From Paenibacillus maysiensis (GTDB lineage: Bacteria > Bacillota > Bacilli > Paenibacillales > Paenibacillaceae), in contig NZ_ASRY01000028.1 in assembly GCF_000520815.1 (NCBI RefSeq), positions 1 through 64,000 on the forward strand: 64,000 nucleotides of DNA, in the 5' to 3' direction. The position numbers were made by a program, and so were the translations under genes. A model generated the notes under the pieces. That model saw nothing but the letters and a program-made list of their open reading frames with translations, made no database searches and was not told where the DNA came from. This document shows, piece by piece, positions 14,665-24,326 of the stretch (positions are counted from its first letter, which is position 1; every line of letters starts with the position of its first letter).

Positions 14665-14722
14665 CCCTTTACAACAGACAGGTTCATTCGTAAAACCTAC
14701 TGCTGTAAGAGGGATTTTTTTT
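14665..14722 (+). terminator. Rho-independent terminator of the cit operon
   Basis: CCCTTTACAACAG (14665-14677) pairs with TGCTGTAAGAGGG (14701-14713), with an inner AGGTT/AACCT pair, and is followed by a run of eight T residues. Confidence 0.8.
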
Positions 14723-14736
14723 ATGAAAAGAAATAA

Positions 14737-14752
14737 TTGTGAATGAAGCTGT
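14737..14752 (+). repeat. Right copy of the 16-bp direct repeat flanking the citrate block
   Basis: TTGTGAATGAAGCTGT, identical to 2524-2539 and in the same orientation; it lies just after the cit terminator and before helD. Confidence 0.55.
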
Positions 14753-14922
14753 GTTGATTTACGTGTTTAATAAGAAGTCTTTCATATATGAAAACAGGCG
14801 TATTAGGAAATAAGATTGGATTTTTGTGGTTAAATGTGTTACGCTTACTTTCCTTTTTTTGTGTCGGAGCAAGTGGATGGGATGCAGAAATCGAGACTTG
14901 ATATTCTTAGGAGGTAACTGAA

Positions 14923-17064
14923 ATGGAGAACGGGTTTCAAAGTGCCTATCAAGAAGAACAGCACAGGCTGTCGCTTGCTATGGAGGAAATTGATCGCAGA
15001 TTGGAACGGCTTCGCAATACGCCGGTGTACACGGGGCATGATTTTACGGAGCAGGTGCTGGAATCCGGGCGAGAGGAAAAACGCCAGGCTTTGGCAAAAA
15101 GCGCACAGGAGCCTTATTTCGGACGTATGGATTTTGACGAACGTGGCAGGGGACAGCGTAAGCCGCTTTACATCGGCAAAATTGGAGTGGAGCGTGAGGA
15201 AGCGTCTGCGTATCCGCTTGTGATTGATTGGCGCGCGCCGATTGCCAGTTTGTTTTATTCTTTTACAGGCGGTGAAGAAACCGCGTCCTACGAAGCTCCT
15301 GAGGGAACGATTGAGGGCTTGGTGTATCTAAAGCGCAACGTTGTTATTCGTAAAAGAATACTAGAACGGGTAGCTGATACGTACAACCGTGAAAGCGACG
15401 AGCCTGCGGTTTCCGATGAATTTCTCGTCTATCGTCTGGGAGAAAACAAGGATAACCGTTTGCGGGATATCGTATCTACGATTCAGGCGGAGCAGGATCA
15501 AATCATCCGTGCAGCTAAAAATACAGCCCTCGTTATTCAGGGGGTAGCGGGTAGTGGCAAGACGACGGTAGCGCTGCATCGTCTCGCATTTTTGCTGTAT
15601 CAATACAAGGAGCAAGTAACGGCGGACAAGATGGTTATTTTTGCACCGAACCATATGTTTCTCGATTATATTTCAGATGTACTTCCAGAGCTGGGGGTCG
15701 GAAATATTCAGCAAAGTACATTTGCGGACTGGGCGCTTAACCTGTTGGGTCTCGATTTACCTATAGCTGATCCTGCTGAAACGTTAGCTTATTGGTTTGA
15801 GAGCGGCAGCCTCAGAACGGAATCTATGGATGAGGCGCCGGGAAGATTCAAGGGTTCGATTCACTTTATGAAGCTGCTTCAAGCTTTTGTGGAACGGCTG
15901 GAGCCTGTTTCGGTGCCGGAGGGAGATTTTTCACCATGGGATGGGGCGGTGCTTCCGCGAGCCGAGATTTTGAACTGGTTTAATGAGGAATACAAGCCTT
16001 ATCCGCTTGCAAAGCGAAAAGAACGCGTACTTGCAAGAGTCCATCGCTGGATTGAAATGGAGCTGAAAAAGTCCCCCTCGGCGGCTACGCTCAAGGAACG
16101 TAAGAAAAAAGCGGGACCCCGGGAGAAGGCATATGCTAAAAAATGGCCACAATATGACGCACTGACGCTTTACAAGCAGCTTTTTCAGGCAGCAAAAGGA
16201 TTACCCGCAGACACGGCTGCGGAGTTGAAGGCTTCTTTGCCTGCTGCTATTTTTAAGACCACACAGTCGGATCTGCGTAAACAGGTTATCCGCGAAGAGG
16301 ATCTTACTGCGTTGGTATATCTTCATGTGCTGATTCATGAGGTAGAATCGTCTCAACGTTTTGACCATGTGGTCATTGATGAGGCACAGGATTTTTCACC
16401 TTTTCATATCGCATTGCTCGATTTGTTCGTAAAAGGGCATTCCTTTACCATACTTGGCGATTTGTCGCAGGGGATTCACGAATACCGTGGTGTACATGCG
16501 TGGGAGGAAATGAGTTCTCTTTTTGCGCCGGAACATACGGGGTATTTTGCACTTACGCGGAGCTATAGATCGACCTTGGAAATTATAGAATTTGCAAATA
16601 CGATTTTGGAGCAGGGGGTTCGCGGCGGCATTACGGCAGTTCCGGTATTCCGTAGCGGCGATCCGGTGCGTACACTGCCATATGGTACATCGGGGCGTGA
16701 ACAGAGTTTGCTGACCGCTCTGCAAGAGCTTTCTTCCAAGGAATATCGCACTGTATCTGTGCTGACACGTACCTTGAAGGAAGCTGTGGAGCTGCATGAG
16801 GCTTTTACGAATGCAGGATTAAATGTGAATTTGATTGACGGCGGTAAAAAGCAATACGAAGGCGGCTTGTCCGTTCTGCCTGTGTACCTATCCAAAGGGC
16901 TGGAGTTCGACGCAGTCATTGTGGCGGATGCCGACCGAGAACATTATGGAGAGCTGGCATGGGATGCCAAGCTGCTGTATGTGGGCTGTACCCGTGCGCT
17001 GCATGAGCTGTGGCTGTTACATGAGGGTGCGCTTCCGAGTTATGTACAGGAACAGGTGAAGTAA
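14923..17064 (+). CDS. helD: HelD-like superfamily 1 ATPase/helicase
   Basis: A 713-residue UvrD-related protein. An N-terminal coiled-coil arm (~1-60; EEQHRLSLAMEEIDRRLERL) is followed by a conserved YIGKIGVER...VIDWRAPIASLFYSF segment, Walker A GVAGSGKTT (~207-216), Walker B HVVIDEAQDFSP, and downstream helicase motifs (SYRST, LSKGLEFDAVIV, VGCTRALHELWLL). In B. subtilis HelD binds stalled RNA polymerase and recycles it rather than acting as a classical helicase; this role is inferred here. The AGGAGGTAACTGAA site fixes the start. It is monocistronic between two terminators. Confidence 0.88.
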   Translation: MENGFQSAYQEEQHRLSLAMEEIDRRLERLRNTPVYTGHDFTEQVLESGREEKRQALAKSAQEPYFGRMDFDERGRGQRKPLYIGKIGVEREEASAYPLVIDWRAPIASLFYSFTGGEETASYEAPEGTIEGLVYLKRNVVIRKRILERVADTYNRESDEPAVSDEFLVYRLGENKDNRLRDIVSTIQAEQDQIIRAAKNTALVIQGVAGSGKTTVALHRLAFLLYQYKEQVTADKMVIFAPNHMFLDYISDVLPELGVGNIQQSTFADWALNLLGLDLPIADPAETLAYWFESGSLRTESMDEAPGRFKGSIHFMKLLQAFVERLEPVSVPEGDFSPWDGAVLPRAEILNWFNEEYKPYPLAKRKERVLARVHRWIEMELKKSPSAATLKERKKKAGPREKAYAKKWPQYDALTLYKQLFQAAKGLPADTAAELKASLPAAIFKTTQSDLRKQVIREEDLTALVYLHVLIHEVESSQRFDHVVIDEAQDFSPFHIALLDLFVKGHSFTILGDLSQGIHEYRGVHAWEEMSSLFAPEHTGYFALTRSYRSTLEIIEFANTILEQGVRGGITAVPVFRSGDPVRTLPYGTSGREQSLLTALQELSSKEYRTVSVLTRTLKEAVELHEAFTNAGLNVNLIDGGKKQYEGGLSVLPVYLSKGLEFDAVIVADADREHYGELAWDAKLLYVGCTRALHELWLLHEGALPSYVQEQVK

Positions 17065-17380
17065 CTGCTTAAGCTACCATAATGGCGAACATCATGGGAG
17101 TCATATGTCATATCAGTAATAAGAACAGCCGCGAAATTTATCTTTCGTTCGGCTGTTCTTTCTTTTGCCAGGTTGCAGGTATGTAAATATCTAGCGATGC
17201 CGTGACCGTGCTATCTGCAACTTGTCTGTGGGTATGGTAGAATAAAAGGCGGTTCATACCGTTTTTAGGAGAATAGATCGTTTGAATTTTCAGGGTTTTC
17301 ACCGCATGGGCGAACGCGATGCAAATGGACCCCCGCAGGGGTAGAGTGTTCTCTCATATCACCATAAGGAAGTGAATGAA
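17065..17380. other. Interval between helD and rarA
   Basis: About 316 bases: the helD terminator at the left, a TGGTAGAAT extended -10-like string near 17235, a short ACCCCC/GGGGGT-type pairing near 17329, and the rarA ribosome site. Nothing else is recognisable. Confidence 0.5.
17121..17166 (+). terminator. Terminator of helD
   Basis: Perfect 11-bp stem AAGAACAGCCG (17121-17131) / CGGCTGTTCTT (17150-17160), followed by TCTTTT. Confidence 0.85.
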
Positions 17381-18691
17381 ATGGACTTATTTTCATATTC
17401 CCAGGATTCGACGCCAAGCAATCGACTGCTTGCTGACCGACTGCGTCCGACTTCGCTGGACGAATATATTGGACAGGAGCATGTCGTTGGTCCGGGCAAG
17501 CTGCTGCGTAGAGCTATAGAGGCAGATCAGGTTTCTTCCATACTCCTGTATGGGCCGCCGGGATGTGGCAAGACGACGCTGGCGCATATCATTTCACAAC
17601 ACACGCAAGGCGAATTTGTCCGCCTGAATGCAGTGGAAGCGTCAGTGAAGGACGTGAGGGAAGTCATTGACCGCGCACAAACGAATAAATCCATGTACGG
17701 CAAAAAGACGATCCTGTTTCTCGATGAGGTACATCGTTTCAACAGCTCGCGTCAGGATGCATTGCTGCCTGCGGTGGAAAAGGGTACGATCGTGTTTATC
17801 GGCGCCACCACCGAAAACCCCTTTCACTATGTGAACGGCGCCTTGCTGAGCCGTTCTACGTTGTTTCAGCTCGAATCGCTGACGCAGGAGCATTCGCTGG
17901 CAGCCATGCGCCGTGCCTTGGGCGATGCGGACAAGGGGCTCGGCTATATGCAGCTTCAGGTGGACGAAGCTGCGCTGGATCATATCGCGTCCATGGCGAA
18001 CGGCGATATCCGCCGCGCCTTGAACGCGTTGGAACTGGCGGCGCTCACGACGCCTCCGCTGGCAGACGGCACGATTCACGTGACGCTGGAAGTCGCGGAG
18101 GAATCCATTCGCCGCCCGATTGTCAAGGCAGACGAGTCTACGCAGTATGACGTGTTGTCCGCCTTTCATAAAAGCATTCGCGGCTCCAGCGACGCGGCGC
18201 TGTTCTGGTTTCTGTACGCCGTGGAGAAACTCGGCATGGACCCGATGACCTTTCTTCGCCGCCTCATCGCAGCGAGCAGTGAGGATATTGGCCTGGCAAA
18301 TCCGCAGGCGATGGTGCAGGCAGTGAGTGCGCTTGAAGCTTATCGCAATAACGGCTGGCCGGAGGCCAAGCTGAACATCGCGCAGGCTATTTTGTTCGCC
18401 GTGGAGAGCCCAAAATCGAATGCCGTATATACGGCGATTTCACGGGCAATGTCGGCTATGGACGACATCAAATCTGCTGAGGTGCCGCTGCATTTGCGCG
18501 ATGCACATTACAAAGGCTCGGAGAAGCTCGGTCATGTCGGCTATCAATATCCGCACAATTATCCGAATCATTATGTGAAACAGCAATATTTGCCTGATTC
18601 GATAGCAGACCGGACCTTTTACCAGGCTACAGAGCAGGGGAATGAGTCGAAAATCAGACAAAACCAGCAGTGGCGGGATTCACAGTCGTAA
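17381..18691 (+). CDS. rarA: Replication-associated recombination protein A (AAA+ ATPase)
   Basis: About 436 residues. N-terminal LADRLRPTSLDEYIGQEHVVG, Walker A LLYGPPGCGKTT (~57-66), Walker B ILFLDEVHRF, sensor 1 IGATTENP and the GDIRRALN arginine-finger region; the C-terminal tetramerisation part ends with HYKGSEKLGHVGYQYPHNYP. RarA/MgsA-type proteins act at stalled replication forks with clamp-loader-like architecture. An in-frame GTG at 17372 is one base after the AAGGA site and therefore too close; ATG 17381 is chosen. B. subtilis yrvN lies near cymR as it does here, which supports orthology. Confidence 0.92.
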   Translation: MDLFSYSQDSTPSNRLLADRLRPTSLDEYIGQEHVVGPGKLLRRAIEADQVSSILLYGPPGCGKTTLAHIISQHTQGEFVRLNAVEASVKDVREVIDRAQTNKSMYGKKTILFLDEVHRFNSSRQDALLPAVEKGTIVFIGATTENPFHYVNGALLSRSTLFQLESLTQEHSLAAMRRALGDADKGLGYMQLQVDEAALDHIASMANGDIRRALNALELAALTTPPLADGTIHVTLEVAEESIRRPIVKADESTQYDVLSAFHKSIRGSSDAALFWFLYAVEKLGMDPMTFLRRLIAASSEDIGLANPQAMVQAVSALEAYRNNGWPEAKLNIAQAILFAVESPKSNAVYTAISRAMSAMDDIKSAEVPLHLRDAHYKGSEKLGHVGYQYPHNYPNHYVKQQYLPDSIADRTFYQATEQGNESKIRQNQQWRDSQS

Positions 18692-18792
18692 AATATATGT
18701 AGCAGACGGATATACGTAGTGTGTAAAATCAGGTTTAGCCACTGTTATGGTTACACCATGAATACTGCAAGAGTGAAGAAGGGGACATAAAG

Positions 18793-19194
18793 ATGAAAGA
18801 CGTGCTATTCGTCGGGGCAGGAGGAGCGCTCGGAACCTCTGCCCGTTACGGTGTACAAACATTGCTGCCTGCGGCAGGGGCCGATTTTCCACTTGGCGTG
18901 CTGTTCATTAATTGGATCGGCTGTCTGTTTCTCGGCTGGTTCTTTACGGTAACTTTGCGGTCGTGGCGGATCAAGCCTCGCTGGCGACTTGCCATCGGAA
19001 CAGGCTTTACTGGGGGCTTTACAACCTTTTCCACCTTTGCAGTGGATGCCGTGCGCCTGACGGTTCATGATCGTGCGCTTACGGCTGTGTTGTATCTGTT
19101 GCTCAGTGTATGTGGAGGTCTGTTTTTGACATGGACAGGTATTCGTCTGGGCACGAAAATGACACAAGCTGCCCCCAAGGAGGGAAGCTTATGA
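18793..19194 (+). CDS. crcB: Fluoride channel subunit CrcB (first of pair)
   Basis: A 133-residue, four-helix CrcB/Fluc protein: GGALGTSARYGVQ, PLGVLFINWIGCLFLG and GTGFTGGFTTFSTFAVD are the conserved pore elements. Fluc proteins form dual-topology dimers that export fluoride passively. It overlaps the next gene by four bases (ATGA), so the two are coupled and probably form a heterodimer, as in other Bacilli with twin crcB genes. I saw no fluoride riboswitch in the 100 bases upstream. Here the usual Asn of the motif is in INWIG, and the Phe-box TTFSTF is intact. Confidence 0.92.
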   Translation: MKDVLFVGAGGALGTSARYGVQTLLPAAGADFPLGVLFINWIGCLFLGWFFTVTLRSWRIKPRWRLAIGTGFTGGFTTFSTFAVDAVRLTVHDRALTAVLYLLLSVCGGLFLTWTGIRLGTKMTQAAPKEGSL

Positions 19195-19547
19195 TCTGGT
19201 GGGCGGCGGCAGGTGGAATGGTCGGTACATTGGCGAGATACGGGCTTGGCATGTGGGCTGGAAAAAGGTTTGGCACCGCATTTCCGTGGGGAACATGGAT
19301 CATTAACATCAGCGGTTCATTGCTGCTCGGCTGGCTGTACGGCGAATTTATGCAGCACAACCTTTCGCCTGCGCTCTGGATGCTGCTGGGAACAGGCTTT
19401 TGTGGCGGCTATACCACCTTTTCAACATTCGGGTATGAATCTCTCCAACTGATGGAGCGTAGAGAATATCGGCGTACGGCTGTGTATGTGCTGTCTTCGG
19501 TGGTGGTAGGAGCTGTAGCTGCGGCTGTAGGGTATGGGGTTAGTTGA
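19191..19547 (+). CDS. crcB: Fluoride channel subunit CrcB (second of pair)
   Basis: A 118-residue homologue of the preceding gene, with GGMVGTLARYGLG, PWGTWIINISGSLLLG and GTGFCGGYTTFSTFGYES. The start is ATG 19191, inside the stop region of the first crcB, with GGAGGGAAG just upstream; the longer frame from 19110 lies within the first gene and is rejected. The pair is followed by a terminator that faces the convergent PPK2 gene. Confidence 0.92.
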   Translation: MIWWAAAGGMVGTLARYGLGMWAGKRFGTAFPWGTWIINISGSLLLGWLYGEFMQHNLSPALWMLLGTGFCGGYTTFSTFGYESLQLMERREYRRTAVYVLSSVVVGAVAAAVGYGVS

Positions 19548-19553
19548 CGCAAT

Positions 19554-19620
19554 AAAAGCCTCCAGAATCCCTACTCCCGGCATTTTCAGCCTTGAGTAAG
19601 GTTTCGGAAGCTTTTTTATT
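19554..19620 (+). terminator. Terminator between crcB pair and PPK2 gene
   Basis: AAAAGCCTCCAGAA (from 19554) pairs with TTTCGGAAGCTTTT near 19601-19615, with an inner CCTACTC / GAGTAAGG pair, followed by TTTT. A-rich left end allows some use in the reverse direction. Confidence 0.65.
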
Positions 19621-19664
19621 TGGTGTGTTAATTGAACATATGATGGAGTGCTGTGCCTGCGAAG

Positions 19665-20495
19665 CTATTTTTTATCCCGTTCTTTATACAGCTCAGGCAA
19701 AAGGGATTCAAGTTCCGGTCTTGGTTCAGGATCGGACAGCTTCATTTCCTCCAGCGTTTGGACGGCAATTCGCAGCACGGTATAATCCCTGTACCAACGG
19801 TTATCCGAAGGAACAACATACCACGGAGCCTGCTTGGTTGCACTTAGTTCGAGTACGTCCTCATAATATTGGGTATATTGCTTCCAAAATTTACGTTCCT
19901 GCAAATCACTCGGATCAAGCTTCCAGTTTTTATGCGGCTTTTCAATCCGGTCGATCAGCTTCTCCAGCTGGAATTGCTTTGAAATATGTAAAAAGATTTT
20001 GACGACCTTTACACCGCTATCCAGCAACAGTTGTTCAAAATGTTTGATATGTTTAATATTTCGTTTGGCCTGCTTGTCGGATACCTGACCGTGAACACGT
20101 GTAATCAGCACATCCTCATAATAAGAACGGTTGAACGCCGCGATATATCCCCGCCCCGGGGTTACGCTGTGGGCACGCCACAGGAAGTCGTGACTTAATT
20201 CTTCGGCTGTAGGCGATTTAAAACTGTGGACTGTCACACCCGCCGGATTGAGGTTGGAAAATACCTGCTTGATGACTCCATCTTTTCCGCTGCAATCCAT
20301 ACCTTGGAATACAAACAAAACCGCCTGCTTCTTTTCCGTAAATAATTTGCTTTGTAATACCGCGAAACGTTCCTTCAATTGATCTGTTTCCTGCTGAATT
20401 TCTTCTTTATTTCTGATATCCTTCGTATCCTTGGGGTCCCACTCTTTCAAAGCAACCTTCTTACCCGGCGTCAGCATTCCCAATGAATCAGACAT
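19665..20495 (-). CDS. Polyphosphate kinase 2 family phosphotransferase
   Basis: A 276-residue PPK2 protein with the P-loop FQGMDCSGKDGVIKQVF, the lid region VHSFKSPTAEELSHDFLWRAH, Walker B-like FNRSYYEDVLITRVHG, and the C-terminal HKNWKLDPSDLQERKFWKQY typical of the single-domain class I/III group. Such enzymes use polyphosphate to phosphorylate ADP, GDP or AMP in the cytosol; substrate class is not certain from sequence. AAAGGAG precedes the ATG on the minus strand. It is transcribed alone, convergent with crcB and upstream of nothing obvious. Confidence 0.88.
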   Translation of the reverse strand: MSDSLGMLTPGKKVALKEWDPKDTKDIRNKEEIQQETDQLKERFAVLQSKLFTEKKQAVLFVFQGMDCSGKDGVIKQVFSNLNPAGVTVHSFKSPTAEELSHDFLWRAHSVTPGRGYIAAFNRSYYEDVLITRVHGQVSDKQAKRNIKHIKHFEQLLLDSGVKVVKIFLHISKQFQLEKLIDRIEKPHKNWKLDPSDLQERKFWKQYTQYYEDVLELSATKQAPWYVVPSDNRWYRDYTVLRIAVQTLEEMKLSDPEPRPELESLLPELYKERDKK

Positions 20496-20574
20496 AGAGG
20501 CACGCTCCTTTTCAATTGAAGTATGATTTCTTGTCTACATCATATACCCAAATGGAGAAAAGAGCATCTTTTCA

Positions 20575-20618
20575 TAAAAAAGACATCCCTCCACAAATAG
20601 GAGAGACGCCTTCTTTTT
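20575..20618 (-). terminator. Terminator of mnmA
   Basis: On the minus strand GGCGTCTCTCC pairs with GGAGGGATGTC over 11 positions (including G-U pairs) around a TATTTGT loop and is followed by TTTTTTA. Confidence 0.75.
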
Positions 20619-20651
20619 AAATACTTATGCCAACGCGAAACGGGCATTCAT

Positions 20652-21791
<1,140 letters not shown>

Positions 21792-21815
21792 TCAATATTG
21801 TTGTAGAACCGTCCT

Positions 21816-21824
21816 ATTATAACA
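21816..21824 (-). promoter_or_regulatory. Extended -10 promoter of mnmA
   Basis: On the minus strand TGTTATAAT matches TGnTATAAT and lies ~35 bases from the mnmA start. No clear -35 box was found. Confidence 0.5.
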
Positions 21825-21949
21825 TAAACGAAAATAAGTTACGATGGCTGGATGATCCAACGACACGGAGAACGATGGGAGAAAGCTCCATAAAATGGGC
21901 CAAAGCCGTTCCAGATCGCCTGAAAACAACTTTTTTTAAGATTGTTACC

Positions 21950-22037
21950 GTAAAGTTTCCCTTTACCTGTCCTAATATGTTAACATAAGCTGAGGGTTAA
22001 GATCGGAATAGAGAGGTATATAACACCAGTTATTCCG
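21950..22037 (+). promoter_or_regulatory. Cluster of inverted repeats upstream of cymR
   Basis: Three symmetric sites occur within 90 bases: GTAAAG-TTTCC-CTTTAC (21950-21966), the perfect 12-bp TATGTTAACATA (21976-21987) and CGGAATA-N20-TATTCCG (22004-22037). Rrf2 proteins bind such dyads and often control their own gene, so autoregulatory operators are plausible. None is an exact match to the published CymR site as I remember it. Confidence 0.4.
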
Positions 22038-22077
22038 CGTGTTTAACGGAATTGTTACTATAAGTGAGGTGGCACAA

Positions 22078-22497
22078 TTGAAAATATCAACAAAAGGACG
22101 TTACGGCCTGACGATTATGATGGAGCTTGCAGCCAGGTTTGGCGAAGGTCCGACGTCATTGAAAAGTATTGCCGAGAAAAATCAGCTCTCCGAGCATTAT
22201 CTGGAGCAGCTTATTGCGCCTTTGCGCAATGCAGGTTTGGTAAAAAGTATCCGTGGTGCTTACGGCGGTTATATTCTGGCGGGTGAACCGGCAGGTGTAA
22301 CGGCTGGAGACATTATTCGTGTATTGGAAGGTCCGATTTCCCCAGTGGATTTCACTGAAGAGGACGATCCGGCGAAGCGTCAGCTCTGGCTACGGATTCG
22401 TGACAGCATTGCTGAAGTGTTGGATTCTACTACACTTAAGGACTTGATCACATACCAGGAACATGATGAATTGGATAACTACATGTTTTATATTTGA
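22078..22497 (+). CDS. cymR: Rrf2-family regulator of cysteine metabolism
   Basis: A 139-residue Rrf2 winged-helix regulator, very close in pattern to B. subtilis CymR: MKISTKGRYGLTIMMELA, GPTSLKSIAEKNQLSEHYLEQLIAPLRNAGLVKSIRGAYGGY and a C-terminal TTLKDL...NYMFYI. It lacks the three-cysteine Fe-S ligand set of IscR, which supports CymR rather than IscR. CymR with CysK represses sulfur and cystine uptake genes. The start is TTG 22078 behind GAGGTGG; an upstream extension to 22039 is not family-like. It precedes iscS by 11 bases, forming an operon. Confidence 0.92.
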   Translation: MKISTKGRYGLTIMMELAARFGEGPTSLKSIAEKNQLSEHYLEQLIAPLRNAGLVKSIRGAYGGYILAGEPAGVTAGDIIRVLEGPISPVDFTEEDDPAKRQLWLRIRDSIAEVLDSTTLKDLITYQEHDELDNYMFYI

Positions 22498-22508
22498 GGT
22501 GAATTGAC

Positions 22509-23660
22509 ATGAACAGAATTTATCTGGATCATGCCGCATCGACTCCTATGCATCCTGAGGTTGTGCAGACTATGATGGACATCATGACCGGCCAATTCGG
22601 CAACGCTTCAAGCGTTCATGCCTTTGGTCGGGATGCCAAGCGCACCGTCAGCGCTGCGCGGGATGCCGTTGCGGCCTCTTTGGGCTGCAAGCCCGAAGAA
22701 ATCATATTTACAAGCGGAGGGACAGAAAGCAATAATCTGGCCCTGTTCGGGACGGCTACCGCAGATGGCCGTACTTCGGGCCATATCATTACGACTGCCA
22801 TTGAGCATCATGCGGTGCTTCATGCTTGCGCTGAACTCGAAAAAGCGGGTTACGAAGTGACCTATGTGCCAGTCAATAGCCTTGGGCGCGTCAATCCAGC
22901 GGATATAGAGGCTGCGATTCGACCGAATACTTTTTTGATCAGCATGATGTATGCCAACAATGAGGTAGGCGTAATTCAACCGATCCATGAGATGGGGCAG
23001 ATTGCGGGAGAGCATGGCATTGTATTTCACGTAGATGCGGTTCAAGCTTACGGACATATACAGATAGATTGCCTGAGCCTTCCGGTTGATTTGCTTAGCG
23101 TATCCGGTCATAAGATTAACGGCCCGCAAGGCGTTGGAGCTTTGTATATCCGTCAGGGTACACGTATCCAGCCTTTGATGCACGGGGGACTACAGGAGAA
23201 AAAACGCCGTGCAGGGACGGAAAACATTGCCGGGATTGCGGGCTTGGCTAAAGCAGCTTCTCTTGCCAGCACCTCTATAGAGGAACGTTGGACGCACGAT
23301 ATGAATCTTCGCCAAACGCTACTCAAAGCACTGGAAGACACTTTGGGCCGAGACGCTTTTGTAATCAACGGCGACCCTAAGCATTTTTTACCGAATGTTC
23401 TGAATCTCAGCTTCCCGGCTATCGGTACGGAGACCATGCTGATGAATCTGGATATGGAAGGAATTGCAGCAGCCAGCGGTTCAGCTTGTACATCCGGGTC
23501 CTTGGAACTGTCGCATGTATTGCAGGCGATGGTTCTTCCTGAAGATGTTTTGAAATCAGCGGTTCGGTTTAGCTTCGGTTTGGGTAATACTACGGAAGAA
23601 ATGGAATACACGGCCAAGAAAATTGAAACCATATGGAAGCGGCTGCGTATTAGGTACTAG
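22509..23660 (+). CDS. Cysteine desulfurase (IscS/NifS family)
   Basis: A 383-residue PLP enzyme of the type encoded beside mnmA in Bacilli (YrvO). It shows the N-terminal YLDHAASTP, HAVLH histidine region, PLP-lysine Lys202 in SVSGHKINGPQG, and the persulfide Cys327 in ASGSACTSGSLE on a long active-site loop typical of group I desulfurases. It provides sulfur for tRNA 2-thiouridine (through MnmA) and possibly Fe-S clusters. It is co-transcribed with cymR, whose product senses cysteine supply. GAGGTGAATTGAC provides the ribosome site. Confidence 0.92.
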   Translation: MNRIYLDHAASTPMHPEVVQTMMDIMTGQFGNASSVHAFGRDAKRTVSAARDAVAASLGCKPEEIIFTSGGTESNNLALFGTATADGRTSGHIITTAIEHHAVLHACAELEKAGYEVTYVPVNSLGRVNPADIEAAIRPNTFLISMMYANNEVGVIQPIHEMGQIAGEHGIVFHVDAVQAYGHIQIDCLSLPVDLLSVSGHKINGPQGVGALYIRQGTRIQPLMHGGLQEKKRRAGTENIAGIAGLAKAASLASTSIEERWTHDMNLRQTLLKALEDTLGRDAFVINGDPKHFLPNVLNLSFPAIGTETMLMNLDMEGIAAASGSACTSGSLELSHVLQAMVLPEDVLKSAVRFSFGLGNTTEEMEYTAKKIETIWKRLRIRY

Positions 23661-23686
23661 GGATTTCTCCGCACTTTATATAGAAG

Positions 23687-23766
23687 GGAGGGGCGGTTTT
23701 CCATTTCATTGCATGAACGGAACCAAGGTCTGACACGCATGAAGGAAAAGGACCGCACCTCCGTTC
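23687..23766 (+). promoter_or_regulatory. Competing inverted repeats in the yrrD leader
   Basis: GGAGGGGCGGT (23687-23697) can pair with ACCGCACCTCC (23752-23762), while GAACGGA (23715-23721) can pair with TCCGTTC (23760-23766). The right arms overlap by three bases, so the two helices exclude each other. The pattern could be a small regulatory leader; no known riboswitch core was recognised. Confidence 0.3.
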
Positions 23767-23794
23767 GGATTGCAGAATGAGGAGGCACCCTATT

Positions 23795-24316
23795 ATGAAG
23801 CTTCAGGATATGATCGGACTTGCCGTTTTTGATGTTGAGGACGGGAAGCAGGTCGGTAAAATACACGATTTTATGGTGACGGCTGATTGGGAAATTACAG
23901 GGATCGAGTTGGAGGGCAAGGGCCTTTTTTCTTCTCAAGTGAAAATGGTAGCTTGGGATGACATCGTTGCTTATGGCGAAGATGCGATTATGATTCGCAA
24001 TCAGCAGGCTGTCCGTAAAACGGAGGCCAATGATATACAACATACGTATTTGCTTGGACCCGGTAAACTGAAGGATTTATCCGTGCTTACAGAGGAAGGG
24101 CTTATGCTCGGACATATTTCGGATGTTTATTTTGACCAGGAAATGGGCAATAACATAATAGGCTTGGAAATCAGCGATGGTTTTGTGTCGGATATTATAG
24201 AAGGGCGGAAATGGCTGCCCTGCACCGAAGAAATGTCCATCGGGGAGAATGCTGTTATGGTGCCCCCGTTAAGCGAGCAGCGTTTGGAAAAAGCCATATA
24301 TTCTGTTAATGGATAG
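23795..24316 (+). CDS. PRC-barrel domain protein (YrrD-like)
   Basis: A 173-residue soluble protein made of two PRC-barrel repeats (~1-75 and ~90-165), each opening with a G-x-x-V/I-x-D pattern (MIGLAVFDVEDGKQVGKIHDF and MLGHISDVYFDQEMGNNIIGLEI). PRC barrels occur in RNA-processing and photosynthetic proteins; in Firmicutes the function of YrrD is unknown. AGGAGGCACC fixes ATG 23795; the frame extends to 23777 but that start lacks a site. Position after the iscS homologue matches B. subtilis. Confidence 0.85.
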   Translation: MKLQDMIGLAVFDVEDGKQVGKIHDFMVTADWEITGIELEGKGLFSSQVKMVAWDDIVAYGEDAIMIRNQQAVRKTEANDIQHTYLLGPGKLKDLSVLTEEGLMLGHISDVYFDQEMGNNIIGLEISDGFVSDIIEGRKWLPCTEEMSIGENAVMVPPLSEQRLEKAIYSVNG

Positions 24317-24326
24317 GGTGAGTTTA

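Larger units (their letters stand above)
14602..14922. other. Interval closing the citrate block
   Basis: 321 bases that hold the operon terminator (14665-14722), the right copy of the 16-bp repeat (14737-14752), a perfect palindrome TTTCATATATGAAA (14780-14793) and AT-rich DNA up to the helD ribosome site AGGAGGTAACTGAA. No coding frame is credible. Confidence 0.6.

Noticed and set aside
18692-18792. Possible fluoride riboswitch before crcB
   Set aside because: I looked for the GGNGATGG...CCGCC-type core and did not find it in the ~100-base leader.
19592-20002. 136-codon plus-strand frame over the PPK2 gene
   Set aside because: Antisense to a well-supported gene and low-complexity in content.
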